A program made the translations under genes and the position numbers. From CAYOLL01 sp964404765 [NCBI: uncultured Gemmatimonadota bacterium] (GTDB taxonomy: Bacteria > 4572-55), in contig CAYOLL010000006.1 of NCBI GenBank assembly GCA_964404765.1, forward strand, positions 1 through 64,000: 64,000 bases of DNA, given 5' to 3'. How positions within the stretch are numbered: the stretch's first letter is position 1; each line of letters begins with the position of its first letter. Shown one piece after another: positions 1 through 7,681 of this stretch. The notes below the pieces were generated by a model. It was not told the DNA's origin. It saw only the letters and a program-made list of their open reading frames with translations, and ran no database searches.

Positions 1-53
1 GAGTTATGCCAAATTTCGTAGCCAATTTCGGACAATTTGGTACGCGAGAGTGA

Positions 54-152
54 GGCTAACGTTTAAGTTGAGGGGCGCCAAAAAGCGAAGCTTTTTGTGC
101 GTCCCGAGAAGCGAGTGTAACGAGCTGAGCAAACTCGAACGCCTTGTTAGGT
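54..152 (-). repeat. attC recombination site A (integron cassette end)
   Basis: Read on the minus strand it opens with the R'' box ACCTAAC (matches RYYYAAC) and closes with GTTAGCC, close to the R' consensus GTTRRRY. Between them lies an imperfect palindrome whose centre is AAAAAGC-loop-GCTTTTT. The TAA stop of the upstream hydrolase gene lies inside the R'' box, a typical cassette arrangement. What follows to position 1 is the start of another cassette, cut by the window edge. Confidence 0.75.
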
Positions 153-719
153 GAGTAACAGTGGAAAAGCAACTGCTCCCGCAGGTGTAGCCCAGTTTTT
201 AACTAGTTCTGCAACCATAGCGTTGGTGCTTGTTAGCCCGACGCCAGCTCGTTCCATTCGGCGCCAAGCCATTTCTTCGGCAATTTGATTTGTTGAGCCA
301 CACGCATCACAAACTATTTTTACGTTGTAACCTTCTTTCAGTGCGCTGATGGCAGGGCCAACCATGCACACATCGGTTGTAACACCCGCCATTACAAAGT
401 TACGTCGACCAGTTTGACGGCACGCGTTAGCAAAATGTTCGTCATCCCAAGCGTTGACGACACCTTGACGCTGAATACGTGCAGCAAAAGCTTCAGGAAG
501 AGCTTCTTGTAGTTCAGGCATAAGCGGGCCTTGGACATCAATATTGCTTTCTTGACTTGAAGTTAGAACAATTGGGATTCCTGTGCCTTTTGCAAACTTT
601 GCAAGAATGATTACATTGCGTTGCAATAAGGCCAATGGTGTGGTGCTAGCCCAAGTATTTGTTCCAACTTGGTGATCGACTAGAATGATTGCGGTGTCTG
701 TGATATTGAATTCGTTCAT
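147..719 (-). CDS. Isochorismatase-family cysteine hydrolase (YcaC-like)
   Basis: A 190-residue cytoplasmic hydrolase of the isochorismatase fold. The nucleophile motif is visible as G-V-T-T-D-V-C with Cys118, and the catalytic aspartate as Asp15 in I-L-V-D-H-Q. The run V-N-A-W-D-D-E and the W-R-R-M-E-R-A-G tail motif match the YcaC subgroup of E. coli, whose physiological substrate is unknown. The position that is often Lys in the family triad region reads Arg84 here. The start ATG has an AAAAGGAG ribosome site. The gene fills one integron cassette between attC B and attC A; its stop codon is part of attC A, so it has no room for a terminator of its own. Expression would come from an upstream array promoter or the short leader after attC B. 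Confidence 0.85.
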   Translation of the reverse strand: MNEFNITDTAIILVDHQVGTNTWASTTPLALLQRNVIILAKFAKGTGIPIVLTSSQESNIDVQGPLMPELQEALPEAFAARIQRQGVVNAWDDEHFANACRQTGRRNFVMAGVTTDVCMVGPAISALKEGYNVKIVCDACGSTNQIAEEMAWRRMERAGVGLTSTNAMVAELVKNWATPAGAVAFPLLLT

Positions 720-770
720 AGTGTTTCTCCTTTTGGGGTTGTTGAATTAAATGTATATAGTGCATACGGC

Positions 771-893
771 ACCTAACGCCACGGTTAGGCGCGGGCGGCA
801 AAGAACAAACTGGTGCGGGACGAAAAACCTGCAAACGGCCGCCGCTGTTCGGGGCGGACGAAGGCCGCCCGTCGCCTACACTGCTCGTTAGCA
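771..893 (-). repeat. attC recombination site B
   Basis: Minus-strand ends are TGCTAAC (R'') and GTTAGGT (R', a perfect GTTRRRY). The arms are complementary over GGCGACGGGCGG and its partner near the other end. The outer sequence GATGCTAACGAG is identical to that of attC D, showing the two belong to the same array. Confidence 0.85.
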
Positions 894-899
894 TCGCCT

Positions 900-1505
900 T
901 CACGATTCCATTTTGTTAGCCAAAGCCAGCATCGCATAGATTGAACCAAAAACATCGTCCAAATCATCAATTTTTGCTCTCGTTTTACTCTTAGTAAATT
1001 CTTTCCTTTTAAGTCTGCCAAATTGCCAAAGCTCAGCATCCGTGACGATCCCATAAACACATTTTTGATCGTCTTCATTCAGTCTTTGCGCCGCAACAAG
1101 CTCGGCTAAACATTGACCCCAACCTTTAATAAAATCATTTTGCTTGGCTTCTGTGATCATTACCAGGGGTCGGCCTAATACATTTTTTCCTAATTCCGAG
1201 CGTCGGGCAATGATATAATCAGGTGTGCCGGATAGGGTGTCGTCAACTGCTAAAGACTTGTGACTCCAAAGCGCAAAGTTCTTGGCGAATTGTTTCGAGA
1301 CTTCTCGCAAAATGGGATAAATAACATTTTCACAACGCGAAGCCTCTGAAGAAAACACGTCAAAATTTGCCATGCTATACTCAAACTCGTTTATAAATTG
1401 TTCGGACGGTTTCATGGGTCGCAATTCAAAAAAGTCTTTCTCGTCATATTTGATTTGATAGACTTGTTGAACCTCATCAGCCGATTTGAAATTCGTAAAT
1501 GCCAT
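900..1505 (-). CDS. Hypothetical protein with PD-(D/E)XK nuclease-like motif
   Basis: I do not recognise this family by name. The 201-residue protein (ATG at 1505, ribosome site GGAGG seven bases upstream) contains G-T-P-D-Y-I-I followed about 20 residues later by I-T-E-A-K-Q, the order expected of the D...E-x-K metal site of PD-(D/E)XK nucleases, with a following G-W-G-Q-C-L-A-E-L helix resembling the conserved Q-containing helix of that fold. No signal peptide or membrane segment is present. It is the last gene of the cassette between attC E and attC B, 28 bases after a broken membrane-protein gene. It could be a restriction-type or defence nuclease or a catalytically dead relative; the assignment rests on motif order only. 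Confidence 0.55.
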   Translation of the reverse strand: MAFTNFKSADEVQQVYQIKYDEKDFFELRPMKPSEQFINEFEYSMANFDVFSSEASRCENVIYPILREVSKQFAKNFALWSHKSLAVDDTLSGTPDYIIARRSELGKNVLGRPLVMITEAKQNDFIKGWGQCLAELVAAQRLNEDDQKCVYGIVTDAELWQFGRLKRKEFTKSKTRAKIDDLDDVFGSIYAMLALANKMES

Positions 1506-1533
1506 AGCACACCTCCAATTATAAAACGAAAAG

Positions 1534-1859
1534 TTACCTCCATTGCCCTGATAACAGCAAAGCAATGATCAATAGGAAGAGCAAAGTTACAACAATAAAA
1601 CCAGCAACTCTTGTGTACATAAGAAATGTCCAAAAGGTTGCCAAAGCAAAACCAGGTGACCATCCCCACATCATCCCATAACGACCATAATTTATCCATG
1701 CAAATATCCAAGGACCAATGAAACAACTAATTAATGCTAGAAATTCGATTCCTTTAATGAAGGCCTCAAGGCCTCAAGTTTGCCAAGTTCTTCAATATCA
1801 TCAGTTCCCCAAAGTTCCTGCCAAAAAGTCATCTTACTTCTGTCTGCGCCACTACGCAT
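1534..1859 (-). pseudogene. Small membrane protein broken by an 8-bp tandem duplication
   Basis: An ATG at 1859 with ribosome site GGAGG five bases upstream starts right after the attC E crossover box and reads 40 residues to a stop at 1737. A second frame (open 1534-1773, no good ATG start) encodes two hydrophobic segments ending in ...L-L-L-S-G-Q-W-R. At 1761-1776 the eight bases AGGCCTCA occur twice in tandem. Removing one copy joins the two frames into one 105-residue protein: soluble N-terminus of about 30 residues, then about three hydrophobic stretches. I therefore read this as one gene disrupted by an 8-bp duplication (or an assembly error). Function unknown. It sits 28 bases before the nuclease-like gene in the same cassette. 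Confidence 0.7.
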
Positions 1860-1871
1860 AAGGACCTCCAA

Positions 1872-2003
1872 TGCTAACGCCTGCATCAGTTGCCCGTGCG
1901 GAAATTTCCACGGAATTGTCCAGCGAGAAATGAACCCCAAATTTATTCAAAACTCATTCGGGCAAATCGGCGTAGCTAGGGTCAACTGCATGCAAAGTTA
2001 GGT
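1872..2003 (-). repeat. attC recombination site E
   Basis: On the minus strand it starts with ACCTAAC (perfect RYYYAAC) one base after the stop codon of the P63C gene and ends with GTTAGCA. The two ends are imperfectly complementary over about 20 bases (the CTAAC..TGCAT.CAGTTG.CC pattern on both sides). The middle is not obviously paired, as in long attC sites. Confidence 0.7.
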
Positions 2004-2004
2004 T

Positions 2005-2892
2005 TTACTTATCATCATTAAAATCAATTGATAGGGTATCACCAAATCGGGAATAAGCTTTGTCAAGAAATCTCATAAACTGATCCCAATTGGATGAAAC
2101 ACGCATTAAAGCAATAACACCCCCCAAATGCTTTTGAAGTTCAGGGTGTCCTACATCTTCTGTAAGAAACTGATGATGCTTACTTTCCCGTCTGTTTTTG
2201 TCGGTTATAGGATTTCGCTTTTGTAATCCTTCTAATATTCCGGGTGCGAGTCTTTCATAAACAATATTGTTTGTATATCTCCCAACTACAGCTGGTCGTT
2301 TTGTCAAAGCTAAACCAACAGTCCAATTTTTTAACCTAAATATCTGTTGATAAAATTCATCGGGAAAACGTTTTGCCCATTTAGCACGTTCTTCCAACAA
2401 ATATTTATCTAATATTTTTTGAAGGGCTTCTCGATCTTTTGCTCTAATATCCTGATAGCCCGTAGCTTCATCAACAAGAGCGATAATTCCAACTTTAGCA
2501 AATGCTCTTATTAATATCTCACATTGATCTGCAATAATCTTTTGTCTAGGTGATAAATCAATATGCTTACGTGCTTCTAAAAAAGCGTCGCAAATATCAG
2601 CTAAAACCGTAGCTTCGTAACCATGTATTTTTGTTTCACCATTGTAACAAATAAGTGGTTTGAAGTGATCCGCATCTTTATTCTTATAAATATAAGGTTC
2701 AAGTGATTTTTGATTGAAATATCTCGATAATCGAGTACCTGCAACTTGCTTGTTCTCAACGTCATCTACCATATTTAAGGCACTTTGCATACCACGTCCT
2801 GACAACACTCTCGTACCATCTTCTAAAACATAGCATGGGATTTCCATACCATTCAAACTAAGTGTACCTTCGCGCAATACTTTTTTTAACAT
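2005..2892 (-). CDS. P63C domain-containing protein
   Basis: A 295-residue protein matching the P63C family, which is found in phages, plasmids and integron cassettes and whose function is not established. Landmarks seen: L-E-D-G-T-R-V-L-S-G-R-G near residue 25, A-T-G-Y-Q near 145, F-P-D-E-F-Y-Q-Q-I-F-R-L near 185, V-V-G-R-Y-T-N-N-I-V-Y-E-R-L-A-P-G near 210, and K-H-H-Q-F-L-T-E-D-V-G-H-P near 245. No membrane segment. It starts with ATG behind GGAGGTCAAT and fills the single-gene cassette between attC C and attC E. The codon use is richer in A and T than the chromosomal genes to the right, consistent with recent transfer. Confidence 0.85.
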   Translation of the reverse strand: MLKKVLREGTLSLNGMEIPCYVLEDGTRVLSGRGMQSALNMVDDVENKQVAGTRLSRYFNQKSLEPYIYKNKDADHFKPLICYNGETKIHGYEATVLADICDAFLEARKHIDLSPRQKIIADQCEILIRAFAKVGIIALVDEATGYQDIRAKDREALQKILDKYLLEERAKWAKRFPDEFYQQIFRLKNWTVGLALTKRPAVVGRYTNNIVYERLAPGILEGLQKRNPITDKNRRESKHHQFLTEDVGHPELQKHLGGVIALMRVSSNWDQFMRFLDKAYSRFGDTLSIDFNDDK

Positions 2893-2924
2893 ATTGACCT
2901 CCTATGGTCCTATAAGTATTGAAA

Positions 2925-3057
2925 ACCTAACGGCAAGCGTTAGTGGCAAGTGCGGGAATTGGCAGATAAAAGCCAAAGTGTAGAAAAAACTCGACGGGGC
3001 TGAATCCCTTCAAGTGAGGGCAAAGCCCGCACTTGTCCACTGCACGCAATGTTGGCT
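2925..3057 (-). repeat. attC recombination site C
   Basis: The minus-strand ends are AGCCAAC and GTTAGGT (perfect R'). The arms GGACAAGTGCGGG and its partner CCCGCACTTGCC pair well, with extra-helical differences, and the loop is about 60 bases. It closes the cassette carrying the ubiquitin-like and three-TM genes. Confidence 0.85.
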
Positions 3058-3083
3058 GGCGTGGACTTGAAGACTACTTGCTC

Positions 3084-3530
3084 TTACCCAAACCAAACTG
3101 CAAATACCGCTAATGCCGCCACGAATAACAGAATGGCAATAAACAAGAAAACAGAACTTACCACTGACCATTTATATTCATTTTTGTATATTCTCAATTG
3201 CTGGTCAAGTTTCTCGCCTTTTGTTGAAACAGGGGTTGGTGGACGAATTTGTACAGCAATTAACGATGTAAGCAGACTGATAATAAGGGCGGCGATTGCC
3301 AGAAACATAAGCAAGTAAATACTTGGAACTTGCTTTGTTAGTTTTTCTTGGATAAGAAAGAACAAAACGATAAAGCCTGCTGATAACAACATCCCGCAAA
3401 TGCTTTGTAACATTGATGCTAACGAGCGTATGCGTTCACGATTATCTTTCACGGATGAAAGATAGTCGTCGGTGTTTAATTCAACAATATCTGATGTTGT
3501 TTGCTTGAGAACTTCAAATGTTTTGTTCAT
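3084..3530 (-). CDS. Small three-helix membrane protein, cassette-borne
   Basis: A 148-residue protein with three predicted membrane helices: about residues 43-63, 70-96 and 122-147. The N-terminal 40 residues are hydrophilic, and a charged cytoplasmic segment (R-P-P-T-P ... Y-K-N-E-Y-K) lies between helices 2 and 3. I recognise no named family, but the layout of two close helices, a charged linker and a third helix resembles small membrane effectors of bacterial conflict systems (SLATT or Pycsar-type). This is a topology resemblance, not a homology claim. Its ATG overlaps the stop of the preceding ubiquitin-like gene by four bases (ATGA), so the two are translationally coupled and probably act together. 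Confidence 0.6.
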   Translation of the reverse strand: MNKTFEVLKQTTSDIVELNTDDYLSSVKDNRERIRSLASMLQSICGMLLSAGFIVLFFLIQEKLTKQVPSIYLLMFLAIAALIISLLTSLIAVQIRPPTPVSTKGEKLDQQLRIYKNEYKWSVVSSVFLFIAILLFVAALAVFAVWFG

Positions 3531-3811
3531 CCTGCGTCCGTTGCTGGAATTATGCGTAAGGTGTCACCGTCCTTGACTCGTTTATACAGCGATTCATTTG
3601 ACGGAAGAAGTGTGCCACCTTTTACAGCCATTCCATATCCTTGCGGATTACTACTAATAAAATCTATCTCACTCAATTCTTTAATTATCTCTTTTGGTGT
3701 TAGTGCAGAATCAAGGGAGACTGTAACCATCCTGCCATCTGTAGGGTGAATAAAGTTAACTTTTATCGTGCTTTTTCTGTGCTTATCGGCTTTTTTGACA
3801 TTCGCCATCAT
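3527..3811 (-). CDS. Ubiquitin-like beta-grasp protein
   Basis: A 94-residue protein with a basic N-terminus followed by a pattern typical of a ubiquitin-like (YukD/EsaB-like) fold: strand I-K-V-N-F-I-H-P, turn, strand M-V-T-V-S-L, helix T-P-K-E-I-I-K-E-L, then G-G-T-L-L-P-S-N-E-S-L and a final D-G-D-T-L-R-I-I-P strand. The motif 'tl ... dGDtl.i' before the end is characteristic of this fold. There is no C-terminal Gly-Gly; it ends P-A-T-D-A-G, so conjugation is uncertain. The gene opens its cassette (attC D lies just upstream) and overlaps the membrane-protein gene by four bases. Either of two adjacent ATG codons could be the start. Confidence 0.6.
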   Translation of the reverse strand: MMANVKKADKHRKSTIKVNFIHPTDGRMVTVSLDSALTPKEIIKELSEIDFISSNPQGYGMAVKGGTLLPSNESLYKRVKDGDTLRIIPATDAG

Positions 3812-3833
3812 TTTGTTTTCCTAGCAATCAGCC

Positions 3834-3957
3834 AGCCAACGCCAGCTTCAGGCGACGGCGCGGGAAGGAAATGTTGATGCGGAGGGATGAACTTGCCATC
3901 GCCCGCCCAACTCGGCGCGGAGAAACCGCGCCGGTCGCCTGCAAGCACTCGTTAGCA
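3834..3957 (-). repeat. attC recombination site D
   Basis: The minus-strand ends are TGCTAAC and GTTGGCT. The arms GGCGACCGGCGCGG and its partner pair strongly. The outer GATGCTAACGAG is shared with attC B. It marks the end of a cassette whose gene is no longer recognisable in 3958-4279. Confidence 0.8.
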
Positions 3958-4279
3958 TCGGTTATTGTTTGATTGGAGCACAACCTTTTCAATTAGCGCC
4001 GCGCCCCAATATTGATCTAAACGCACACCGCCGGTCAGTCATCATCCAGCCAATCCGCGAACACAACACCCATCCGCCCCGACTTGAACCGACCTCAAAA
4101 TCTGCAAACGCCCTTAACTGGGCTAACTAGTCATTAGACGGCAACAGGCCGCCTAATATGGTTTCATCAAATACGGCCATTTCTAGCCGTCTAACTTTTC
4201 CTTCAAATACCGCTTCTTTGGCCGTCTATTCCACAAAACAATTTGAATTCAATAAATTGATATGAAAGATGTTAGGAAA
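3958..4279. other. Gene-free stretch right of the cassette array
   Basis: No intact gene seen. On the minus strand 4035-4073 reads M-G-V-V-F-A-D-W-L-D-D-D-stop, continuing open a few codons upstream, which looks like the tail of a decayed gene, perhaps of the cassette ended by attC D. From about 4134 to 4232 three imperfect copies of a unit built on TAGACGGC / GCCGTCTA occur in both orientations. No integrase gene or clear attI site was found here, although this is where they would be expected. Confidence 0.4.
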
Positions 4280-4529
4280 GATTTTCGTAATTGCTCAAAA
4301 AGTGGTGGTAGACCGAACCTTGCGAAGGCTTCAGTGCACACTTTCACAAGTTTTGCAGTAAAGCCTTCGCAAGGTTGCCAACGGTTTTTGAGCAGTTACA
4401 GATTTTCGTAATTGCTCAAAAAGTGGTGGTAGACCGAACCTTGCGAAGGCTTCAGTGCACACTTTCACAAGTTTTGCAGTAAAGCCTTCGCAAGGTTGCC
4501 AACGGTTTTTGAGCAGTTACAGATTTTCG
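4280..4529. repeat. Two tandem copies of a 121-bp palindromic element
   Basis: Copies at 4280-4400 and 4401-4521 are essentially identical, and GATTTTCG appears a third time at 4522-4529. Each copy has outer inverted arms (TGCTCAAAAA ... TTTTTGAGCA) and inner inverted cores (AACCTTGCGAAGGCTT ... AAGCCTTCGCAAGGTT). GATTTTCG therefore brackets each copy like a target-site duplication. The same inner core occurs at 30660-30720 inside different arms. Confidence 0.85.
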
Positions 4530-4692
4530 CTTGCGCTAAAATAGGCTAAACTTGGCAGCCTATCATGCGCCGCTACTATCCGGCATAGACCGCCAAAAGC
4601 GCCGTCAATGCCTGCTTAACCTTACGGGATAGACCGCCTGAATATCATTTGTACCAAGTTAGTAATAAACGGTAATTTTGAGTCGGATTTTA
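4530..4692. other. Gene-free stretch before the chemoreceptor
   Basis: Holds scattered short motifs such as CATAGACCGCC and GATAGACCGCC related to those near 4150, but no open frame. I see no terminator for the chemoreceptor gene that ends at 4693. Confidence 0.3.
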
Positions 4693-6276
4693 TTAAGCTT
4701 TAAATTTCCCGACCAACTCGGAGAGTTCGTTGACGCGGGTAAAAACTTCCTGAATATTAGCGGTGATTTCTTCAATCGAAGCGGTTTGCTCTTCCGTAGA
4801 GGCTGCGACTTCTTCTGAGCCGGCAGCATTGGATTCGGCTACAGTAGCAATGCCCTCTACCGTTTGAACGAGTGTCGTAACCATCTCTTTTTGCTGGGAA
4901 GCAATTTCGCTAATGGTTTGAATGGCGCCGGCAGAGCGGTCCGTTTCGCTGGCAATTTTTTCGAAGATGATGCTGGAGTCGCGGATCACCGACTCGCCTT
5001 CGCTCACTTTGCGCGACACAGCTTCGGTCTGTTGCACGGTCTCGCTGGTTGTTTTTTCGATCTCTTCAATGATAGAAATGATTTTCGTGGTTGCGCTATC
5101 GGTTTGACCGGCCAATTTCCGAATTTCTTCGGCAACAACGCCAAAACCACGTCCGTGCTCACCGGCGCGCGCCGCTTCAATCGCTGCATTTAAAGCCAAT
5201 AGATTGACCTGGCGCGAAATGCCGTCGATTGTCTCGACAATTGTGCTAATTTGTTGTGATTTATTGCTTAAATCCAAAACCGAGTTGACGGCTTTCCGAT
5301 TGACTTCCGAAATGGTGGCCATTTTTACGCGCATTTCTTCAATGGACTGCCGACCGGAAAATGCGGAGCGCGAGACCATATCGGCCACTGTGCGGGCCTG
5401 GTTAGCGGATTGAAATACTTGCTCGGCAAACTGGAAGACGTTCTCGGAAATCCGCAAAATATTTTCGGTCTCTTCCGATTGTTGCCCGGCGCCTTTGGAA
5501 ATTTCCTGTATCGTTTTGACAATTTCCATCGTGATGTTGTTGACATCGTCACTGGAAGCGCGCAGCGTTGTCATATCCTTGCTAATATCTTGAGCCACTC
5601 CGGAAATATTTTGAACCAGTTGCTGCAAGTGTTCCATTAACTGATCAAAGGCTTCGCCCAACTGGCCGATTTCATCTTTTGATTGGATTTTTAAACGCTT
5701 GGATAGATCGGCTTCTCCAGCGGAAATTTCGCGCAAGCGGGTTGTCACCAACATGATCGGGGCAACTGCGATTCGATTCATGATCCAATACAACGCCAGC
5801 GCGATCAGGAGCACACTGACAAGTCCCCAGCCGAAATAGCGCAGTTCTTTTTTGTAGATTTCTGCCGAAGAAAGACTGGCCTTATACCACAAGACCGTTC
5901 CGCTTTCTTGGAAATATCTTTGAAAAACGATGTAGTCGGGATAAATGAATGTAGAGTCGGCATCAAAGAATTCGCGCTTAAACTCTTTGCCAAAATCGCC
6001 ATAAACGGCAATATCTTTTTCGAACTCGGATTCAAAGGCCACGGCCTGGGCGTTAGTACGCTTGGCGCTGCGTTCCAGACGTTTTTGGATTTCGTCGTAG
6101 GATTCTTCTAAAAAGAGGCTTTCAGCGGTTTCACCTAATAAATCAGCGTTTATTTTTGCCGATTCAATGACAATATTCTGCAATGCGCCTGTCGCATCAA
6201 CCGTGCGCATAAAAACCTGGACACATAGGAAAATAAATAAAACAATAAATGCAATAAGAGCGATCTTCTTTTTCAT
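4693..6276 (-). CDS. Methyl-accepting chemotaxis protein
   Basis: A 527-residue inner-membrane chemoreceptor. TM1 spans residues 4-23, a periplasmic sensor of about 120 residues follows, TM2 is 147-167, a HAMP linker is about 168-220, and the rest is the cytoplasmic coiled-coil signalling domain. The hairpin tip is clear ([18 protein letters not shown]), followed by [13 protein letters not shown]. The sensor has no family I recognise. It would relay ligand binding through CheW/CheA, none of which is in this window. The gene follows the small periplasmic protein by 15 bases, so both probably form one transcript and the periplasmic protein may deliver the ligand. Confidence 0.95.
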   Translation of the reverse strand: MKKKIALIAFIVLFIFLCVQVFMRTVDATGALQNIVIESAKINADLLGETAESLFLEESYDEIQKRLERSAKRTNAQAVAFESEFEKDIAVYGDFGKEFKREFFDADSTFIYPDYIVFQRYFQESGTVLWYKASLSSAEIYKKELRYFGWGLVSVLLIALALYWIMNRIAVAPIMLVTTRLREISAGEADLSKRLKIQSKDEIGQLGEAFDQLMEHLQQLVQNISGVAQDISKDMTTLRASSDDVNNITMEIVKTIQEISKGAGQQSEETENILRISENVFQFAEQVFQSANQARTVADMVSRSAFSGRQSIEEMRVKMATISEVNRKAVNSVLDLSNKSQQISTIVETIDGISRQVNLLALNAAIEAARAGEHGRGFGVVAEEIRKLAGQTDSATTKIISIIEEIEKTTSETVQQTEAVSRKVSEGESVIRDSSIIFEKIASETDRSAGAIQTISEIASQQKEMVTTLVQTVEGIATVAESNAAGSEEVAASTEEQTASIEEITANIQEVFTRVNELSELVGKFKA

Positions 6277-6291
6277 GCCAAATCCAGACGG

Positions 6292-6864
6292 TTAATTACC
6301 GCAAGCCTTTCCAAGGAAATATTCTTTGGAGGTCAGTTTGTCAGAATAGCGAAGCTTGGAAAGCTCACAATTGGCAATTAACTTGGTTAAGCGCCACTTC
6401 TCTACTTTGGGGTCGTCGCTGACATTGTCATAAAGCAAGGTTGTAAACAAGTCACTTTGATACGTTTCTTCTTGTGCGCCTATTGTATAAATGCCTTTTT
6501 CGGTCTGCGCTTTAAGCAAAGCTTGTGAATCTTTTATATCTAAAACCCAAATGATCTGCCCTTTAAAGCCATCAATATTTTTAGCCGACAAGGCGACTAC
6601 TTCGATTTTGGTATGTTTGGTCTGGGAGACAACGGACTCATTTGCCCATGGCTTCAGATTTTTAAAAGTATCCAAAACATCCTGACCAACAGTTGTTTCG
6701 CTAAAGACACCAACGGTTAGCGTTCCACCTGCGGCTTGTAACCCGGTAAAAGCAAAAAAGACCGGCAAGCTGTTGGCAAACCGCTCGATTTGCTCACGTC
6801 CACCGGCAAACACCGGTGTGCTTAGGTACAGCGTGAGTAAAATTGTTATAATCAGACGTCGCAT
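6292..6864 (-). CDS. Periplasmic protein, YfiR-like fold possible
   Basis: A 190-residue exported protein with a signal peptide (residues 1-20, ending V-F-A-G-G). The mature part starts with a long helix (Q-I-E-R-F-A-N-S-L) and then L-T-V-G-V-F-S-E-T-T-V-G-Q-D, reminiscent of the 'VGVxGDDPFG' strand-turn of YfiR-type (DUF4154) proteins, which bind membrane signalling partners in the periplasm. The similarity is weak and by eye only. ATG is preceded by GAGG at seven bases. Being first in the chemoreceptor operon, it may be a ligand-binding accessory of that receptor. Two cysteines near the C-terminus (C-E-L ... K-A-C-G-N) could form a disulfide. Confidence 0.6.
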   Translation of the reverse strand: MRRLIITILLTLYLSTPVFAGGREQIERFANSLPVFFAFTGLQAAGGTLTVGVFSETTVGQDVLDTFKNLKPWANESVVSQTKHTKIEVVALSAKNIDGFKGQIIWVLDIKDSQALLKAQTEKGIYTIGAQEETYQSDLFTTLLYDNVSDDPKVEKWRLTKLIANCELSKLRYSDKLTSKEYFLGKACGN

Positions 6865-7164
6865 AGCTGACCTCGCTGTCGCTTAATAAAAATCCGAAAG
6901 CATGTGTGTAATTCTCACGACAAACTAGAGCGCGCAACGCTTATTGCGTTTCCTGAGTGGCGGAAAGAAAGTCCGATTGCATGTAAACCGCAATCAAAAA
7001 ACATTCTTCGCGTAGCGCCAAAGATGTTCTCATCAAGCATACCATCAGTTAATGACGCACAAAATTAAAAGATGGTCAATATTTTCTGCACATCCGTCTG
7101 TCGATACGAGGCCGTTCTCAGGCAAATTTCAGAGCAAACTCCCGATTCATGTCACTCATCGCTT
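6865..7164 (-). other. Long 5' leader of the chemoreceptor operon
   Basis: About 300 bases between the promoter below and the first start codon contain no open frame. One short perfect palindrome (CGCAATAAGCGTTGCG, imperfect by one base) lies near 6930. I could not match it to a known riboswitch class. Confidence 0.35.
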
Positions 7165-7194
7165 ATTTTAACAACAAATGCCTGCTGTTGTCAA
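7165..7194 (-). promoter_or_regulatory. Sigma-70-type promoter for the chemoreceptor operon
   Basis: On the minus strand TTGACA (7194-7189), an 18-base spacer and TAAAAT (7170-7165). It points at the gene starting at 6864, leaving a leader of about 290 bases. Confidence 0.5.
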
Positions 7195-7293
7195 TAGTAA
7201 AAAAATGTAACCGATTAAAAAGCCCGGATAAATCATACGGATGTAAAGTTTATACCCGAATATAGTCCGGATATTCCCTTTTAGCGCATTCGG

Positions 7294-7416
7294 CTAGCGT
7301 AATAAAAGAAGTTGCTGGGTCTGTCGTCCACCAGCCGTGATGAGTTGTAGCACATAAACACCGCTCGCCGCTTTTCCGTCCGCCGTGTCCCCTTGCCAAA
7401 ATAATTGCTGATAGCC
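7294..7416 (-). pseudogene. Remnant of a type IX secretion C-terminal sorting domain
   Basis: The minus strand encodes 40 residues, G-Y-Q-Q-L-F-W-Q-G-D ... G-V-Y-V-L-Q-L ... L-L-L-L-R-stop, nearly identical to the last 40 residues of the large secreted protein at 14993-19840, including long stretches of identical DNA. The reading stops abruptly at 7416, about 14 bases before a palindromic element (7430-7614), and no coding sequence continues beyond. It is the surviving 3' end of a paralogous gene. Confidence 0.85.
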
Positions 7417-7429
7417 CCAAAATGTATTA

Positions 7430-7614
7430 CCTGAATTATTCAAAAATCTTAACGCAAACGTCGCAATTGACGCTAAAGACGCAAGTTGCGAATTTATATC
7501 TTAAAAATGGATTATGAGGCAACCTAATCGTTTTAAATTCAGCTAATTTAAAACAAATCAAGCGGTTGCGTCGTTTGCGCCGTTTGCGTCTCTTGCGTTT
7601 ATGAATTATTCAGG
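7430..7614. repeat. Nested palindromic element (GCAAACG type)
   Basis: Outer arms CCTGAATTATTCA and TGAATTATTCAGG are perfect complements of 13 bases. Inside are arrays of ACGCAA/TTGCGT units in opposite orientation on each side. It lies beside the sorting-domain remnant and may have helped destroy that gene. Confidence 0.75.
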
Positions 7615-7681
7615 ATTATGCACTTTTACGTCTGCCGATTGATAGAAAGCGTTACACCTAAAAAAATCCACCCGTCTATCA

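Noticed and set aside
1737-1940. A separate 67-residue protein starting at a TTG
   Set aside because: The first 27 codons lie in attC E; the ATG at 1859 has the ribosome site, and the frame is better explained as half of a frameshifted gene.
4280-4529. Could the tandem repeats be a CRISPR array?
   Set aside because: Units are 121 bp, identical throughout with no variable spacers, and no cas genes are nearby.
3958-4692. Search for an integrase or attI at the array's expected start
   Set aside because: No open frame with tyrosine-recombinase motifs on either strand; only repeats and a short decayed tail.
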